Notes under the pieces: model-generated
Databases searched by the model: none
What the model saw: the letters and a program-made list of their open reading frames with translations, nothing else
What the model was told of the DNA's origin: nothing
Position numbers and translations under genes: made by a program
In this document: one piece after another, positions 8,595 through 17,302 of the stretch
Numbering within the stretch: the first letter of the stretch is position 1
Layout of the letters: each line of letters opens with the position of its first letter
NCBI GenBank assembly: GCA_964389675.1
Contig: CAYMEV010000028.1
Span: forward strand, 1 to 39,272
DNA length: 39,272 bases
From: CAYMEV01 sp964389675 [NCBI: uncultured Candidatus Sumerlaeota bacterium]
Lineage (GTDB): Bacteria; CAYMEV01
Direction of reading: 5' to 3'

Positions 8595-8610
8595 GTTTGC
8601 ATGTTTGCAT
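8587..8610 (-). repeat. Three tandem octamers spanning the protease start codon
   Basis: On the minus strand the unit ATGCAAAC is repeated three times and followed by a partial unit ATGCAC. Each unit carries an ATG. GGAG (8618-8621) is 7 nt from the first ATG, whose frame ends after 29 codons; the second ATG frame also stops early. Only the third ATG (8594), 23 nt from GGAG, opens the protease. Because 8 is not a multiple of 3, gaining one unit or losing two would place the SD-proximal ATG in frame. This is the layout of a slipped-strand phase switch. Confidence 0.75.
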
Positions 8611-8646
8611 TTATTATCTCCTTTATATAAAAATTATTCATTTGAA

Positions 8647-8675
8647 GTTGTATCTCTTGATTAGGGTTATGTCAA
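8647..8675 (-). promoter_or_regulatory. Sigma-70-type promoter for the metalloprotease operon
   Basis: Minus strand: TTGACA (8670-8675), 17-nt spacer, TACAAC (8647-8652). Predicted start of RNA is near 8640, giving a leader of about 30 nt before the first ATG of the octamer repeat and including the GGAG site. Confidence 0.6.
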
Positions 8676-9152
8676 TAGTTTTTAATGTATTGCAAATACA
8701 GAATAGGAGTATATAAGGGAAGTGTGGCACAAGATTTTACTCATTTAAAGAGATATTATTAAATTATAAAAAATTCGATAATATATCTATTATATTTTTG
8801 TTTATATAATATTTAAAATTATATCAATGAGAAAATCGATTTATCATTAACAGGTTTAAAATGAAAATTTTTATAATCAAGTAGATATTGTGATAGTCTG
8901 AATATTTTATAACAACGAAATTTTTTTAAATTGGATAATTAATTTATATCTGAAAGTTGATAAGAATTTGAATAATTTAACCAATATAATAGGATGCTTT
9001 GAATAAAAGCTAAGGTTATTTAATTTATATGGAATTTTTACGTAATCTAATTCCAAAATTACCAATATTTTGCTTTTACTTTGATTATTATTTTTGATAA
9101 TATGAAGATAGTGAATAAAATTTTGGAATAAGTATATATTGTATGAAGGAAA
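8676..9152. other. Very AT-rich divergent intergenic region, no gene seen
   Basis: About 480 nt between the minus-strand protease operon and the plus-strand Cache lipoprotein. All frames are broken by frequent stops and no RNA gene structure was recognised. A plausible but weak plus-strand promoter is TTTACT, 17 nt, TAATAT just upstream of 9110. No purine riboswitch-like motif was seen although a nucleobase permease lies downstream. Confidence 0.55.
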
Positions 9153-10064
9153 ATGATGAATAAAGCTTTAAGGATTATAACTGTGTTTATTATCATGGCT
9201 TTTTTGATTTCATGCGAAAAGCATCATGAGGACCTTGATCTTTCAATGTATCAGTACCGGGATACCATAAACCTGGTAAGGTTTGTATATAAAGCAAAGC
9301 TTCTGCTGGAGAAGAAGGGTCCTGAAGCTATTGAGCACTTCAGGAACAACCGTGATATATACAGAACATCTGATTATTATATATATATCTATGATATGGA
9401 GGGGAACTGCCTGTTTAATGCCGGGGTTAATGACCTGGAAGGCAAGAATATTATTGAATATACCGACAGGAAGGGCAAAAAGGTGCTTAAAATGATACTG
9501 AAGGCCCTTGAGGAAGAGGACAATCCCCATTCATGGGTTCATTTCTCATGGTTTGAGCTGGGCAAGATATACCCGGTTCCCAAATCCACATGCAATTTCA
9601 GGGTAAAAGATAAAGAAGGAAAGGATTATTTTATCGGCGGGGGTATGAACCATCCCCCGGAAGAAAAGGAGTTTGCCAGGATAATAGTTGATTGTGCAGC
9701 CCGCCTTCTGGAGGAAAAAGGCAGGGAAGCCCTTGATGAGATAGGTGATTCCAAGTCTATATTCAATTACAGGGATGTTTATGTCTTTGTGCTTTTAAGT
9801 ACAGGTGAAACACTTATATCGCCTATTGTTGATGAGACCATACTTGATATACACCTTTTTGATACTGTTGATGAGGTTGGGCATAAGCCTTTTCTGAATG
9901 CAGTTGAGGATCTTGAAGACAAGGATTCTACCTGGCAGGTATTTATGACAAAAAGCAGGTATCAGAGGACACTCAGCAAAAAGGCCCTTTATCTGAGAAA
10001 AGCAGATATGGATGGCCAGCTGGTCTATGTAGGGTCGATCACTGATATGCCGAGCCCCCCTTAA
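9153..10064 (+). CDS. Lipoprotein with two Cache-type sensory domains
   Basis: The product is a 303-residue protein starting with a signal peptide and lipobox FLISC (Cys21), so it should be anchored in the envelope. Two similar halves follow (about 45-170 and 175-300). Each has a helix (AKLLLEKKGPEAIEHF; ARLLEEKGREALDEI), then a PAS-like beta sheet with YIYIYDMEGNCLFN or YVFVLLSTGETLIS, and a closing strand before a short linker (GGGMN; VGSITDMP). This is the double Cache architecture used for extracytoplasmic ligand binding, here without a transmembrane signalling module. GAAGGA precedes the ATG. The NCS2 permease starts 14 nt downstream, so the two are almost certainly co-transcribed. The protein may capture or sense the transported nucleobase (inference). 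Confidence 0.8.
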   Translation: MMNKALRIITVFIIMAFLISCEKHHEDLDLSMYQYRDTINLVRFVYKAKLLLEKKGPEAIEHFRNNRDIYRTSDYYIYIYDMEGNCLFNAGVNDLEGKNIIEYTDRKGKKVLKMILKALEEEDNPHSWVHFSWFELGKIYPVPKSTCNFRVKDKEGKDYFIGGGMNHPPEEKEFARIIVDCAARLLEEKGREALDEIGDSKSIFNYRDVYVFVLLSTGETLISPIVDETILDIHLFDTVDEVGHKPFLNAVEDLEDKDSTWQVFMTKSRYQRTLSKKALYLRKADMDGQLVYVGSITDMPSPP

Positions 10065-10078
10065 AACAGGAGAATATA

Positions 10079-11410
10079 ATGGCAAAAGAAAAGAGAGTCT
10101 ATGAATACAGGGTGAATGATGTGCCACCTGCAGGGCATTTGATAGTTCTGTCATTCCAGCATGTCATGCTTCTGTTCATATCCATCAGCTTCCCGATTAT
10201 CTTTGCAGGCCAGGTGAATGCTACAACAGAATTTACAAAGAATCTTATTGCATTTTCAATGATAGCATGCGGTATAGGTTCCATCATTCAATCAGTAGGA
10301 CTGCCTTTTATCGGTTCAAAGTACCTTTGCCCTAATGTAGTAGGCCCGTCTTATTACAGTGTTTCGCTTTCTGCAATGTGGGCGGGGGGTATGCCGCTTA
10401 TGAAAGGGATGATCATTATTGCCGGCCTGGTGGAGATGTTTCTTGCGCCTGTTGTTGAGAAGCTCAAAAAGGTATTTCCGACCCATATAATAGGTATGGT
10501 AGTAGCTCTTGTGGGTGTAAGCATCATCAGGTCTTCTGTTGTATCATTCTTTGGTGTTTCATTTAAGGGGGATGCAATCAGGATGGCTGATATTCTGATA
10601 GGGACAGTAGCTCTGTTTATCATGGTTCTTGCAAATATATGGGGCAGGGGCATCATAAAGATGTACTGCCTTTTGATCGGGATTCTAGCGGGGTGGGCGT
10701 TTTCCATGGCAGTGGTCCCTGAATACTGGCATAACCTTTCTATTATAAGGGACCAGCCCCTTTTTCATATGCCTTCAGTAAGCAGTGATTTTCTGAAGTT
10801 TTCATTTGATATAAAATTATTGATCCCTTTCCTCATTATAGGTATCAGCGGGTCGCTGAAATCATTCGGCAACCTGCTCATAGCCCAGAAGGTCTCTGAG
10901 CCTGAGTTAAAGACAGAAGATTACAGGCCAATAAGAAAAGGGCTGATGGCTGACGGGATATCAACTGTTTTTGCTGGGTTGATAGGTGGCATGGCAGTCG
11001 ATACTTCATCTTCCAATATAGGCCTTGCCGGTGCTACAAAGGTCGTAAGCAGGTGGTTGAGTGTAGTTGCTGGCATTATCTTCATCTTTCTTGCATTTTT
11101 CCCCAAGTTCATAATAATAATATCGCAGATACCGAGGCCTGTACTGGGTTCAGCACTTATATTCGCCGGCAGTTTTATGATATGTGCCGGATTTCAGGAG
11201 ATGTTCAGCGCAGGCTGGGACGGCAAAAAGACCTTTGTCATAGGAATCTCACTCTTTTTTGGGATGAGTACTTCCATACTGCCTGAGATCTATGCCAGGA
11301 CACCTGAAGTAATGCAGTCATTCTTCACTGATCCTCTTCCTACCTCCACAATAATAGCAGTTGTCCTGAATCAGATATTCAACCTTGATCAGCTTTTTAA
11401 GAAAGCCTGA
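10079..11410 (+). CDS. NCS2-family nucleobase (xanthine/uracil type) permease
   Basis: The product is a 443-residue, very hydrophobic protein with about 12-14 membrane segments, typical NCS2 length. The QH pair of the first membrane helix (SFQHVMLL, near residue 27) and the signature near residues 311-325 (SSNIGLAGATKVVSR, the NxG...T pattern) identify the nucleobase:cation symporter-2 family, which imports xanthine, uric acid, uracil or related bases with a proton or sodium. Substrate cannot be fixed from sequence. AGGAG precedes the ATG. It follows the Cache lipoprotein by 14 nt. Confidence 0.92.
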   Translation: MAKEKRVYEYRVNDVPPAGHLIVLSFQHVMLLFISISFPIIFAGQVNATTEFTKNLIAFSMIACGIGSIIQSVGLPFIGSKYLCPNVVGPSYYSVSLSAMWAGGMPLMKGMIIIAGLVEMFLAPVVEKLKKVFPTHIIGMVVALVGVSIIRSSVVSFFGVSFKGDAIRMADILIGTVALFIMVLANIWGRGIIKMYCLLIGILAGWAFSMAVVPEYWHNLSIIRDQPLFHMPSVSSDFLKFSFDIKLLIPFLIIGISGSLKSFGNLLIAQKVSEPELKTEDYRPIRKGLMADGISTVFAGLIGGMAVDTSSSNIGLAGATKVVSRWLSVVAGIIFIFLAFFPKFIIIISQIPRPVLGSALIFAGSFMICAGFQEMFSAGWDGKKTFVIGISLFFGMSTSILPEIYARTPEVMQSFFTDPLPTSTIIAVVLNQIFNLDQLFKKA

Positions 11411-11454
11411 TGCAGGGCAATATCAAATGGCCATATGCATTATTCCTTCTTCAG

Positions 11455-11478
11455 AAATTATCCATTAGGGGATAATTT
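11455..11478 (+). terminator. Hairpin after the permease gene, possible terminator
   Basis: AAATTATCC pairs with GGATAATTT (9 bp, 6-nt loop), 45 nt after the permease stop, followed by a weak T-containing tail (TATTGG) rather than a clear U run. Termination or RNA stabilisation are both possible. Confidence 0.4.
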
Positions 11479-11596
11479 TATTGGTAAGTATATATTGCCT
11501 TATATCTTAAGAATAAATGAAGAAAATTATTTGATTAAATACTGATTAAGTAATAATCTTAATATGATCATAATTGAATAAGGGAGGGATTATATA

Positions 11597-12406
11597 ATGC
11601 ATGATTTAATCATTGAAAAAGCCAAGGAATTGTTGGCATTGTACGGTCTTAAGATCATAGCAGCAATTGCCATACTTATACTGGGTATTATGGCAGCAAA
11701 GATAATTAAAGCTATTCTTAAAAAGATACTTAAAAGGGCCAAAGTTGATATTACACTTGTTTCTTTTGTATCAAGCCTGGCTTATGCTACGATAGTGGTT
11801 TTTGTAGCTATCGCTGCACTGGGGCAGCTTGGTGTGCAGACTGCTTCCTTTGTCGCCATAATAGGTGCGGCAGGCCTGGCAATTGGCCTTGCTCTTCAGG
11901 GATCTCTGGCAAATTTTGCTGCAGGGGTCCTTATGATAATATTCAAGCCCTTCAAGGTCGGTGATTATATTGAAGGAGGCGGCAAATCAGGTTCGGTAGC
12001 TGAGATCAGCATATTTACCACAATACTTAAGACTCCGGACAATAAAAAGATTATAGTACCCAATTCAAAGATCATATCCGATAATATTACAAACTATACC
12101 TCTGAGGACAGGAGGAGGGTTGATCTTGTTGCATGCGTCAGCTACAGTGACGATATTGACAAGGTAAAAAAGGTACTGGAAGAGATAATAGCGGGTGACA
12201 GCAGGATATTAAAAGAACCGGCCCCGATGATAGTACTTTCTGAAATGGCTGACAGCAGTGTTAATTTTGCAGTCCGCCCGTGGGTTAATACAGCTGATTA
12301 CTGGGATGTTTACTTTTATCTGAATGAAACAATAAAAAAGAGGTTTGACCAGGAGGGGATCAGTATTCCATTTCCTCAGCAGGATGTGCATATTATCAAA
12401 CAGTGA
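11597..12406 (+). CDS. mscS: Small-conductance mechanosensitive channel (MscS family)
   Basis: The product has 269 residues, the size of the minimal MscS. Three membrane segments are visible (about 14-37, 57-79, 84-115). The third carries the small-residue gating helix GAAGLAIGLALQGSLANFAAG, followed by FKPFKVGDYIE, the beta-domain start (IFTTILKTPDNKKIIVPN) and the alpha/beta C-terminal domain ending ISIPFPQQDVHI. The family releases solutes in hypo-osmotic shock. Strong ribosome site AAGGGAGGG before the ATG. It probably heads a transcript with the zinc-ribbon protein (47-nt gap) and the serine hydrolase (41-nt gap). Confidence 0.95.
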   Translation: MHDLIIEKAKELLALYGLKIIAAIAILILGIMAAKIIKAILKKILKRAKVDITLVSFVSSLAYATIVVFVAIAALGQLGVQTASFVAIIGAAGLAIGLALQGSLANFAAGVLMIIFKPFKVGDYIEGGGKSGSVAEISIFTTILKTPDNKKIIVPNSKIISDNITNYTSEDRRRVDLVACVSYSDDIDKVKKVLEEIIAGDSRILKEPAPMIVLSEMADSSVNFAVRPWVNTADYWDVYFYLNETIKKRFDQEGISIPFPQQDVHIIKQ

Positions 12407-12453
12407 TATTATAAATCACCGATGCTGAAATTACAGGTCGAAAGGAGTATTTT

Positions 12454-13833
12454 ATGGTACAGGAGCTGTATAAGGTCATATTTACAGGCCTGAAAGAAGG
12501 AAAGACATATTCTGAATTTGCAAAGGAGCTGTCTGAATTATTAATTACAAAGCCTGAGAATATCGAAGGATTGACAGCGAATCCGCCTGTAGTTGTAAAG
12601 GATAATATAGATCTTAAAACTGCAGTAAGGTATAAACAGCTAATAGATTCAAGCGGGGGATTATGCGAGGTTGAGCCTTCAGGAACAGCTGAGAATATTG
12701 AATCAGATGAAAATGACGCAAAGGTATTGCGAACATGCCCTAATTGCGGTTATTCAGCTGTATCTGCAGATGATCCGCTTATTACAGCTTTCCAGGGAAA
12801 AGGCGAATGTCCAAAATGCGGAGCGATCCAGGCCAAACAGCAGAAAACAGCCGTTCATGAGGAGAAGGAGACTGAAAACAAGGAAAAGATTAATACTGTG
12901 ATTGATTCAGACCAAAATTCAGGGAAATCTTTTCCAAAACCGCTCATTGTATTGCTTTTAATTGCTTTTTTTATTCTCATTATACATTTCTTACTCCCGG
13001 GATCTAAACCGGAGGAAAAGATAAAGCCGAAGGTAAAACCTCCGGAAGCCGGGCTTATTTCCAGAAAAGATAAAACTCCTGAAACTAATGCAAATATCAT
13101 TCTTCCCGGGCAGACCAGATCAGCCAGGATCTCGGCGTATCTGCCCTATTTCCATAAGAGCTCATATTTCTCAATTGACATGGAGGCTAAATTCTTCAAG
13201 GAAAATACCTGGGAAGAAAAAGGGATGCAGTTTGATATACATGATTACAGTATCAGACAGGAGACTATAAACCTTCCTGAGAGAGAAAGAAAGTCCAGGT
13301 CGGGTTCCTTCTGGGTACCTGACGTTCCTTACGGGGAGGGATATTCAATAAACAGCAGTACCAGCGCATTTGAAGAGGGAAAAGATCTCTATTTCAGCCA
13401 TTTTCCTGTAAAGCTGGCAAAAATGAAGGATTCTGAACTAAAAAAACCTTCTGATGATTTCTCAACCCAGATCAATCAGTATACATTCTATATTATTGAT
13501 ATAGACCTCAGCATAAGTGTCCCTGATACGGATGAGTTTAAGAAAACAGTACCTGAACCGGACGGATTCGAGGGTAATGTTCAGCGAAGATTCAGCGACG
13601 GAGCCTTTTGCATAGAGATCATGTGCAGTATGGATATCGACTCAAATCTTGAATCTATGCTGGGAGGGCTTACTTTTGATAACAGCGGTTACAGGCCTAC
13701 CAAATTTACCTCACTGAAAAACCGAAAGGCCTGCATAGACCTTAGGTTCAAGGACAAGAAGGATGGAGTATATATCTACCAGAGGAGCATTGATAACTGG
13801 CCTGAAGTATATTGCGAGTTCTCTTTAAAATAA
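12454..13833 (+). CDS. Zinc-ribbon membrane protein of unknown function
   Basis: The product has 459 residues in three parts. Residues 1-75 form a small alpha/beta domain (YKVIFTGLKEG ... PPVVVKDNID ... SGGLCEVE) of a type often seen at the start of bacterial zinc-ribbon membrane proteins, somewhat like an L7/L12-type fold. Residues 95-122 are a zinc ribbon with CPNC and CPKC knuckles. A charged linker leads to one membrane helix (about 163-181). The remaining 270 residues are a soluble domain I do not recognise, with many Tyr/Phe/Asp residues and no signal peptide. The likely topology puts the zinc ribbon in the cytoplasm and the C-terminal domain outside. Ribosome site AAAGGAG. Between mscS and the serine hydrolase in one probable operon. 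Confidence 0.75.
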   Translation: MVQELYKVIFTGLKEGKTYSEFAKELSELLITKPENIEGLTANPPVVVKDNIDLKTAVRYKQLIDSSGGLCEVEPSGTAENIESDENDAKVLRTCPNCGYSAVSADDPLITAFQGKGECPKCGAIQAKQQKTAVHEEKETENKEKINTVIDSDQNSGKSFPKPLIVLLLIAFFILIIHFLLPGSKPEEKIKPKVKPPEAGLISRKDKTPETNANIILPGQTRSARISAYLPYFHKSSYFSIDMEAKFFKENTWEEKGMQFDIHDYSIRQETINLPERERKSRSGSFWVPDVPYGEGYSINSSTSAFEEGKDLYFSHFPVKLAKMKDSELKKPSDDFSTQINQYTFYIIDIDLSISVPDTDEFKKTVPEPDGFEGNVQRRFSDGAFCIEIMCSMDIDSNLESMLGGLTFDNSGYRPTKFTSLKNRKACIDLRFKDKKDGVYIYQRSIDNWPEVYCEFSLK

Positions 13834-13874
13834 TTTCAACTGCAGTCTGGTTTTGATTATGAAGGAGAAAAAAT

Positions 13875-15614
13875 ATGGATAAACTAAATAATTATGAGAA
13901 ATATATCAAAGAATCCATGGATTCCTGGCATTGCCCGGGAGTTGGAATAGCGGTAATTAAGGGAGATGCAGAGATATTTAAGAAGACATTCGGCTGGCGT
14001 GATGTTGAAGAAAAGCTTCCTGTCACTGAAGATACACGATTTGCCATGGCATCAGTCACCAAATCATTTACAGCAATGTGTATTGCACTGCTTGCAGATG
14101 AAGGGAAGATCGACTGGGATAAGCCGGTAAGGGAATATATGCCTGAGTTCATCCTGGCGGAGCCATATGTTACTCAGAATATAACCGTAAGGGATATGCT
14201 CAGCCACCGTACAGGCCTGCCCCGGCATGATTTTTCCGCATGGAGGCTTGATATTTCGAGGGCAGAATTCATAAAGCGCATGAAACATTTTAAGTTCAGT
14301 GCCACTTTCAGGGAAAAATTCCAGTACAACAACCTGATGTACTATGCAGCAGCCTATCTTGTTGAAAAGGTTTCCGGGCAAAAATGGGAAGATTTTGTAA
14401 CAGAAAGGATCTTTATTCCCCTTGGGATGAAATCATCAAGTCTGTGCCCTGAAACTCCGGGCAAAGAGCAGGTCAATGCAAAAGGCTACCGTGTGGAGAG
14501 GGCTGATGATGGTTCTTTTAAGCACCTGGTAAATATGCCCTTAGGGAAGCATACAGAGCTTTCCCCCGGAGCGGCCGGAGCGCTTTTTTCAACTCTTGCA
14601 GACCTTACACGATGGCTGAAGGTGCATATAAATGATGGCTGCCTCGGAGACAGGCAGTTTATATCCGGTAATAACCTGAAACAGATGCATATACCACATA
14701 TGGTAATTCCAGGGGGCGGTTTCAGCGAAAAGCTTACCGGCAATACGATCTTTACCTATGGAATGGGCTGGTTTATCGAGCCTTACAGGGGATATACCGT
14801 TATCCAGCACGGGGGAAATGTTGAAGGGCACAGCCTTGTCATAGGCTTTATCCCGCAGGAGAGACTCGGGATTATTGCCCTGACAAACATTGCAATGCTA
14901 CCCTTGAGGGATGTCCTGCTTTATGAGAGCATTGACCGGGTATTAGGCCTTAAGGGAAGAGACTGGAACCGGAAATACCATGAGATGTTTGACCCGATAA
15001 TCAGGGCAGAATCAAAAAGCAGGGAGACATCTGCTGATGAAAAGATAAAAAAAGCCCCTATGACACATTCTCTTGATTCCTATACAGGGGCATATTCTGC
15101 TGAAGGCTATCCAGATTTTGCCGTCAGAGAGGAGAATGGAAAACTATTGGCATGCAGTGTCGGGAGCACTGAATGGTCCGATCTCTGCCATTATCACTAC
15201 AATGTATTTGAGTGGTATATAGCTGATTTTGACTTCTGGGCCAAGATAAGGTTTCTGATAAATGATAACGGGGAGGTTGATTCTGTATCCATGCCTTTAG
15301 AGCCTTCAGTTGACAATATTATCTATAAGCGGAAGCCTCCGGAAATGCTGGAGGATATCGTTAATGCTGTAACAGGTGATTATGATTCCCCCATTAAAGG
15401 TATTATCTACAGTATCAAAAAAAGGGAAGGAAAGCTGTACTTTTCAGAAACAGGGCTTTCCCCCAGGGAGATAAAGCCGTATAAGATCAGCAGGAATACT
15501 GCTGTTTTCAGAAAAGGGCGTGACAGGCTGGAGTTTTTAATAAAGGGTAAAATGGCAGTATCCCTTATAATAAAGGGGCCTTTTATGACAATGGAAGCAC
15601 CCAGAAAAAGCTGA
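13875..15614 (+). CDS. Beta-lactamase-fold serine hydrolase with C-terminal DUF3471-like domain
   Basis: The product has 579 residues. The class C beta-lactamase/DD-peptidase fold is shown by the nucleophile motif S60-V-T-K63 in FAMASVTKSF, the second motif Y151-N-N, and a HGGNVEGH motif near residue 315 in the KTG-box position. Residues from about 395 (SLDSYTGAYSAEGY) form a lipocalin-like DUF3471-type domain, commonly fused to such hydrolases. No signal peptide is visible, so it is probably cytoplasmic, unlike true penicillin-binding proteins. Likely substrates are esters or D-amino-acid peptides; beta-lactam resistance is not implied. Ribosome site GAAGGAG. It ends 1 nt before the convergent SDR-aminotransferase gene. 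Confidence 0.9.
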   Translation: MDKLNNYEKYIKESMDSWHCPGVGIAVIKGDAEIFKKTFGWRDVEEKLPVTEDTRFAMASVTKSFTAMCIALLADEGKIDWDKPVREYMPEFILAEPYVTQNITVRDMLSHRTGLPRHDFSAWRLDISRAEFIKRMKHFKFSATFREKFQYNNLMYYAAAYLVEKVSGQKWEDFVTERIFIPLGMKSSSLCPETPGKEQVNAKGYRVERADDGSFKHLVNMPLGKHTELSPGAAGALFSTLADLTRWLKVHINDGCLGDRQFISGNNLKQMHIPHMVIPGGGFSEKLTGNTIFTYGMGWFIEPYRGYTVIQHGGNVEGHSLVIGFIPQERLGIIALTNIAMLPLRDVLLYESIDRVLGLKGRDWNRKYHEMFDPIIRAESKSRETSADEKIKKAPMTHSLDSYTGAYSAEGYPDFAVREENGKLLACSVGSTEWSDLCHYHYNVFEWYIADFDFWAKIRFLINDNGEVDSVSMPLEPSVDNIIYKRKPPEMLEDIVNAVTGDYDSPIKGIIYSIKKREGKLYFSETGLSPREIKPYKISRNTAVFRKGRDRLEFLIKGKMAVSLIIKGPFMTMEAPRKS

Positions 15615-15615
15615 A

Positions 15616-17208
15616 TCAGGAAATTTCAGCATTCAGCTCCTCTATTATCAGATCATTTATACTGCTTTTCTGAATGGTTACCAGGACACCATTTTCATCA
15701 GGGACAATGTAGCTTGAAAGATCTTCTGGAATCCTGAATGAGGTATTCATAAGAAGAAGCGACATTGGAGTATTTACAATATAATCAATATTTTTATCAT
15801 TAAGGAATCTGATATATTTATCCATCTCTTTTTTGTAAAATGACCTGACCTTTTCATGATACTGCACATCTGATAATACCGATACAGCCTTCATCTCTGT
15901 TTTATGATCTATGGGCTTATGGAAGAACCTGTTTATAAGTGCAGACATTTCCTTATTAGAGACAGAATAACTGAGTTTAAGCCCTGGAAGGCCGTAGAAT
16001 TTTGAAAATGTATTTACTGCTATAATAGGCATCTTTATTTCAGTAAATTCATTCATCTGAATATTTTCTTCTGACGGGATAAAATCATTATAGCAGAAAT
16101 CAATTATCACAGGGATATTTCCAGGTATCCTTGTCAGAAAAAGTATAAGGCTTAATCGGTTAAGTGGTGCTACAAGGTATATAAGCCGTGTCATGCTTCC
16201 GATATTCTCTGCCATTTTTTCGTAATCAGGTATGAATCTTTTCTCTGAGATCTTCAGGTTGTCATTTATGACATTTCGCTCATGGGCAATATCCTTCATT
16301 ATATTCCAGGAAGGATCAAAGCTGACAATATCATGGTCCTGCTTTACCATAACATTTATCATGACTTCCAGAAAGTTCAGGATCCCTTTGTGAAGGTTTA
16401 TGTTCTCGGTACCTGTATTATGGAGTTCAGCAAGACATTCATGAAGCTTCATCTGGTATGTATTATATGCTGAAAGCACTTCATCCGGCATATTTTCATT
16501 AGTTACCTTGTTCTGGTTTAAGAATACACGGTTCCCCTGAAAAAATTTGGTGCCTATATCCTTTTTTCCCAGATGCTGATAATTGAGTTCCATATTATGG
16601 CATTCTGCCCTGTTTATTATTCCGGATGATATAAAGCATCTTCCTGTCAATTCATCCCAGTCTCTTTCCATGAAAAAATCAAGGCAGTCATTTAATTCCT
16701 GCATATCGTACTTTTCTGCATTAAAGCTTTTTGTCAGTGATGTATCATAAGTCCTGTCTATCTGAAGTATGGAGAAGGCTATCTCTTCCTTATAATACCT
16801 GTCAGACATTATCTTCATGAATTTTTCAAGGCCTGCCTTTACAACAGAGTATCTGTCAGTAAAATCATTCAGATGCCTGTTGTTTTTTGCCAGCCCGCTG
16901 CTTATGAGGATTATTTTCCCCTTCTTCTTTATAAATGGGGCCAGGCTTTCTATCAGGTTCATCGAGATGGATATCTGATCAATGTAGCAGTTATGGATGA
17001 ACATATCTATCTTACCAAATGAAGATAATCTTTTTCTGATCAGAGCTGCAGAGTTCTTTTTGGCCAGGTCGCATTTTATATGGAAGCAATTGTCCAGATC
17101 TGAGCGCCCGTGTGTAATTACCGTATAATTGCCTTTAAGGTAGCTATAGAATGAGTATCCTATGCCTTTTGTAGAGCCTGTTATGAAAACCGTTTTTTTG
17201 ATAAGCAT
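15616..17208 (-). CDS. Fusion of a short-chain dehydrogenase and a fold-type I PLP aminotransferase-like domain
   Basis: Numbering is from the preferred ATG (17206-17208). Residues 5-210 are an SDR with cofactor loop TGSTKGIG (10-17), ISSG (Ser about 103) and the catalytic pair Y120-S-V-V-K124. Residues about 225-530 resemble the histidinol-phosphate/threonine-phosphate type of aminotransferase: IIDFCYNDF (Asp370) and SKFYGLPGLKLSYSV with PLP lysine K403. The usual arginine of GLRLGY is lysine here and the NPNNPT loop reads APLNRLS, so the reaction may be atypical or weak. Start: an upstream ATG at 17253 is possible, but TATAAT (17258-17263) would start RNA right there, whereas AGGAAG lies 8 nt before 17208. 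Convergent with the serine hydrolase. Confidence 0.85.
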   Translation of the reverse strand: MLIKKTVFITGSTKGIGYSFYSYLKGNYTVITHGRSDLDNCFHIKCDLAKKNSAALIRKRLSSFGKIDMFIHNCYIDQISISMNLIESLAPFIKKKGKIILISSGLAKNNRHLNDFTDRYSVVKAGLEKFMKIMSDRYYKEEIAFSILQIDRTYDTSLTKSFNAEKYDMQELNDCLDFFMERDWDELTGRCFISSGIINRAECHNMELNYQHLGKKDIGTKFFQGNRVFLNQNKVTNENMPDEVLSAYNTYQMKLHECLAELHNTGTENINLHKGILNFLEVMINVMVKQDHDIVSFDPSWNIMKDIAHERNVINDNLKISEKRFIPDYEKMAENIGSMTRLIYLVAPLNRLSLILFLTRIPGNIPVIIDFCYNDFIPSEENIQMNEFTEIKMPIIAVNTFSKFYGLPGLKLSYSVSNKEMSALINRFFHKPIDHKTEMKAVSVLSDVQYHEKVRSFYKKEMDKYIRFLNDKNIDYIVNTPMSLLLMNTSFRIPEDLSSYIVPDENGVLVTIQKSSINDLIIEELNAEIS

Positions 17209-17257
17209 TACATTATCTTCCTGATCAGGTTTATCCGGGATAACCTTTTTCATTCCT

Positions 17258-17263
17258 ATTATA
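17258..17263 (-). promoter_or_regulatory. Likely -10 box for the SDR-aminotransferase gene
   Basis: Minus-strand TATAAT ending 5 nt before the upstream ATG at 17253, so RNA would begin at about that ATG. This supports initiation at 17208. The -35 region is an A/T tract without a clear TTGACA. Confidence 0.45.
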
Positions 17264-17265
17264 TA

Positions 17266-17300
17266 CTTTATTTATTTTTTTTAAAAAAAATTAAATAAAG
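17266..17300. repeat. 35-bp near-perfect A/T palindrome between divergent genes
   Basis: The left arm CTTTATTTATTTTTTTT and right arm AAAAAAAATTAAATAAAG pair over 17 bp with one bulged base and no loop. It sits between the -10 of the SDR-aminotransferase gene and the -35 of the regulator operon. It may be a bent-DNA element or protein site, or a bidirectional RNA hairpin. Confidence 0.6.
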
Positions 17301-17302
17301 TG

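Noticed and set aside
8587-8610. Octamer repeats as a CRISPR array
   Set aside because: Units are 8 nt, directly adjacent, with no spacers or cas genes.
8676-9152. Purine riboswitch or small RNA ahead of the permease operon
   Set aside because: No conserved purine-aptamer core or stable GC-containing stems; the region is almost pure A/T.
13875-15614. Annotation as a beta-lactamase resistance gene
   Set aside because: SxxK/YxN/HGG motifs are shared by many esterases and peptidases; no signal peptide is present and a DUF3471-like tail follows.
17209-17253. N-terminal extension of the SDR-aminotransferase from ATG 17253
   Set aside because: The -10 box would start RNA at this ATG, while a proper ribosome site precedes the ATG at 17208, which gives the usual short SDR N-terminus.
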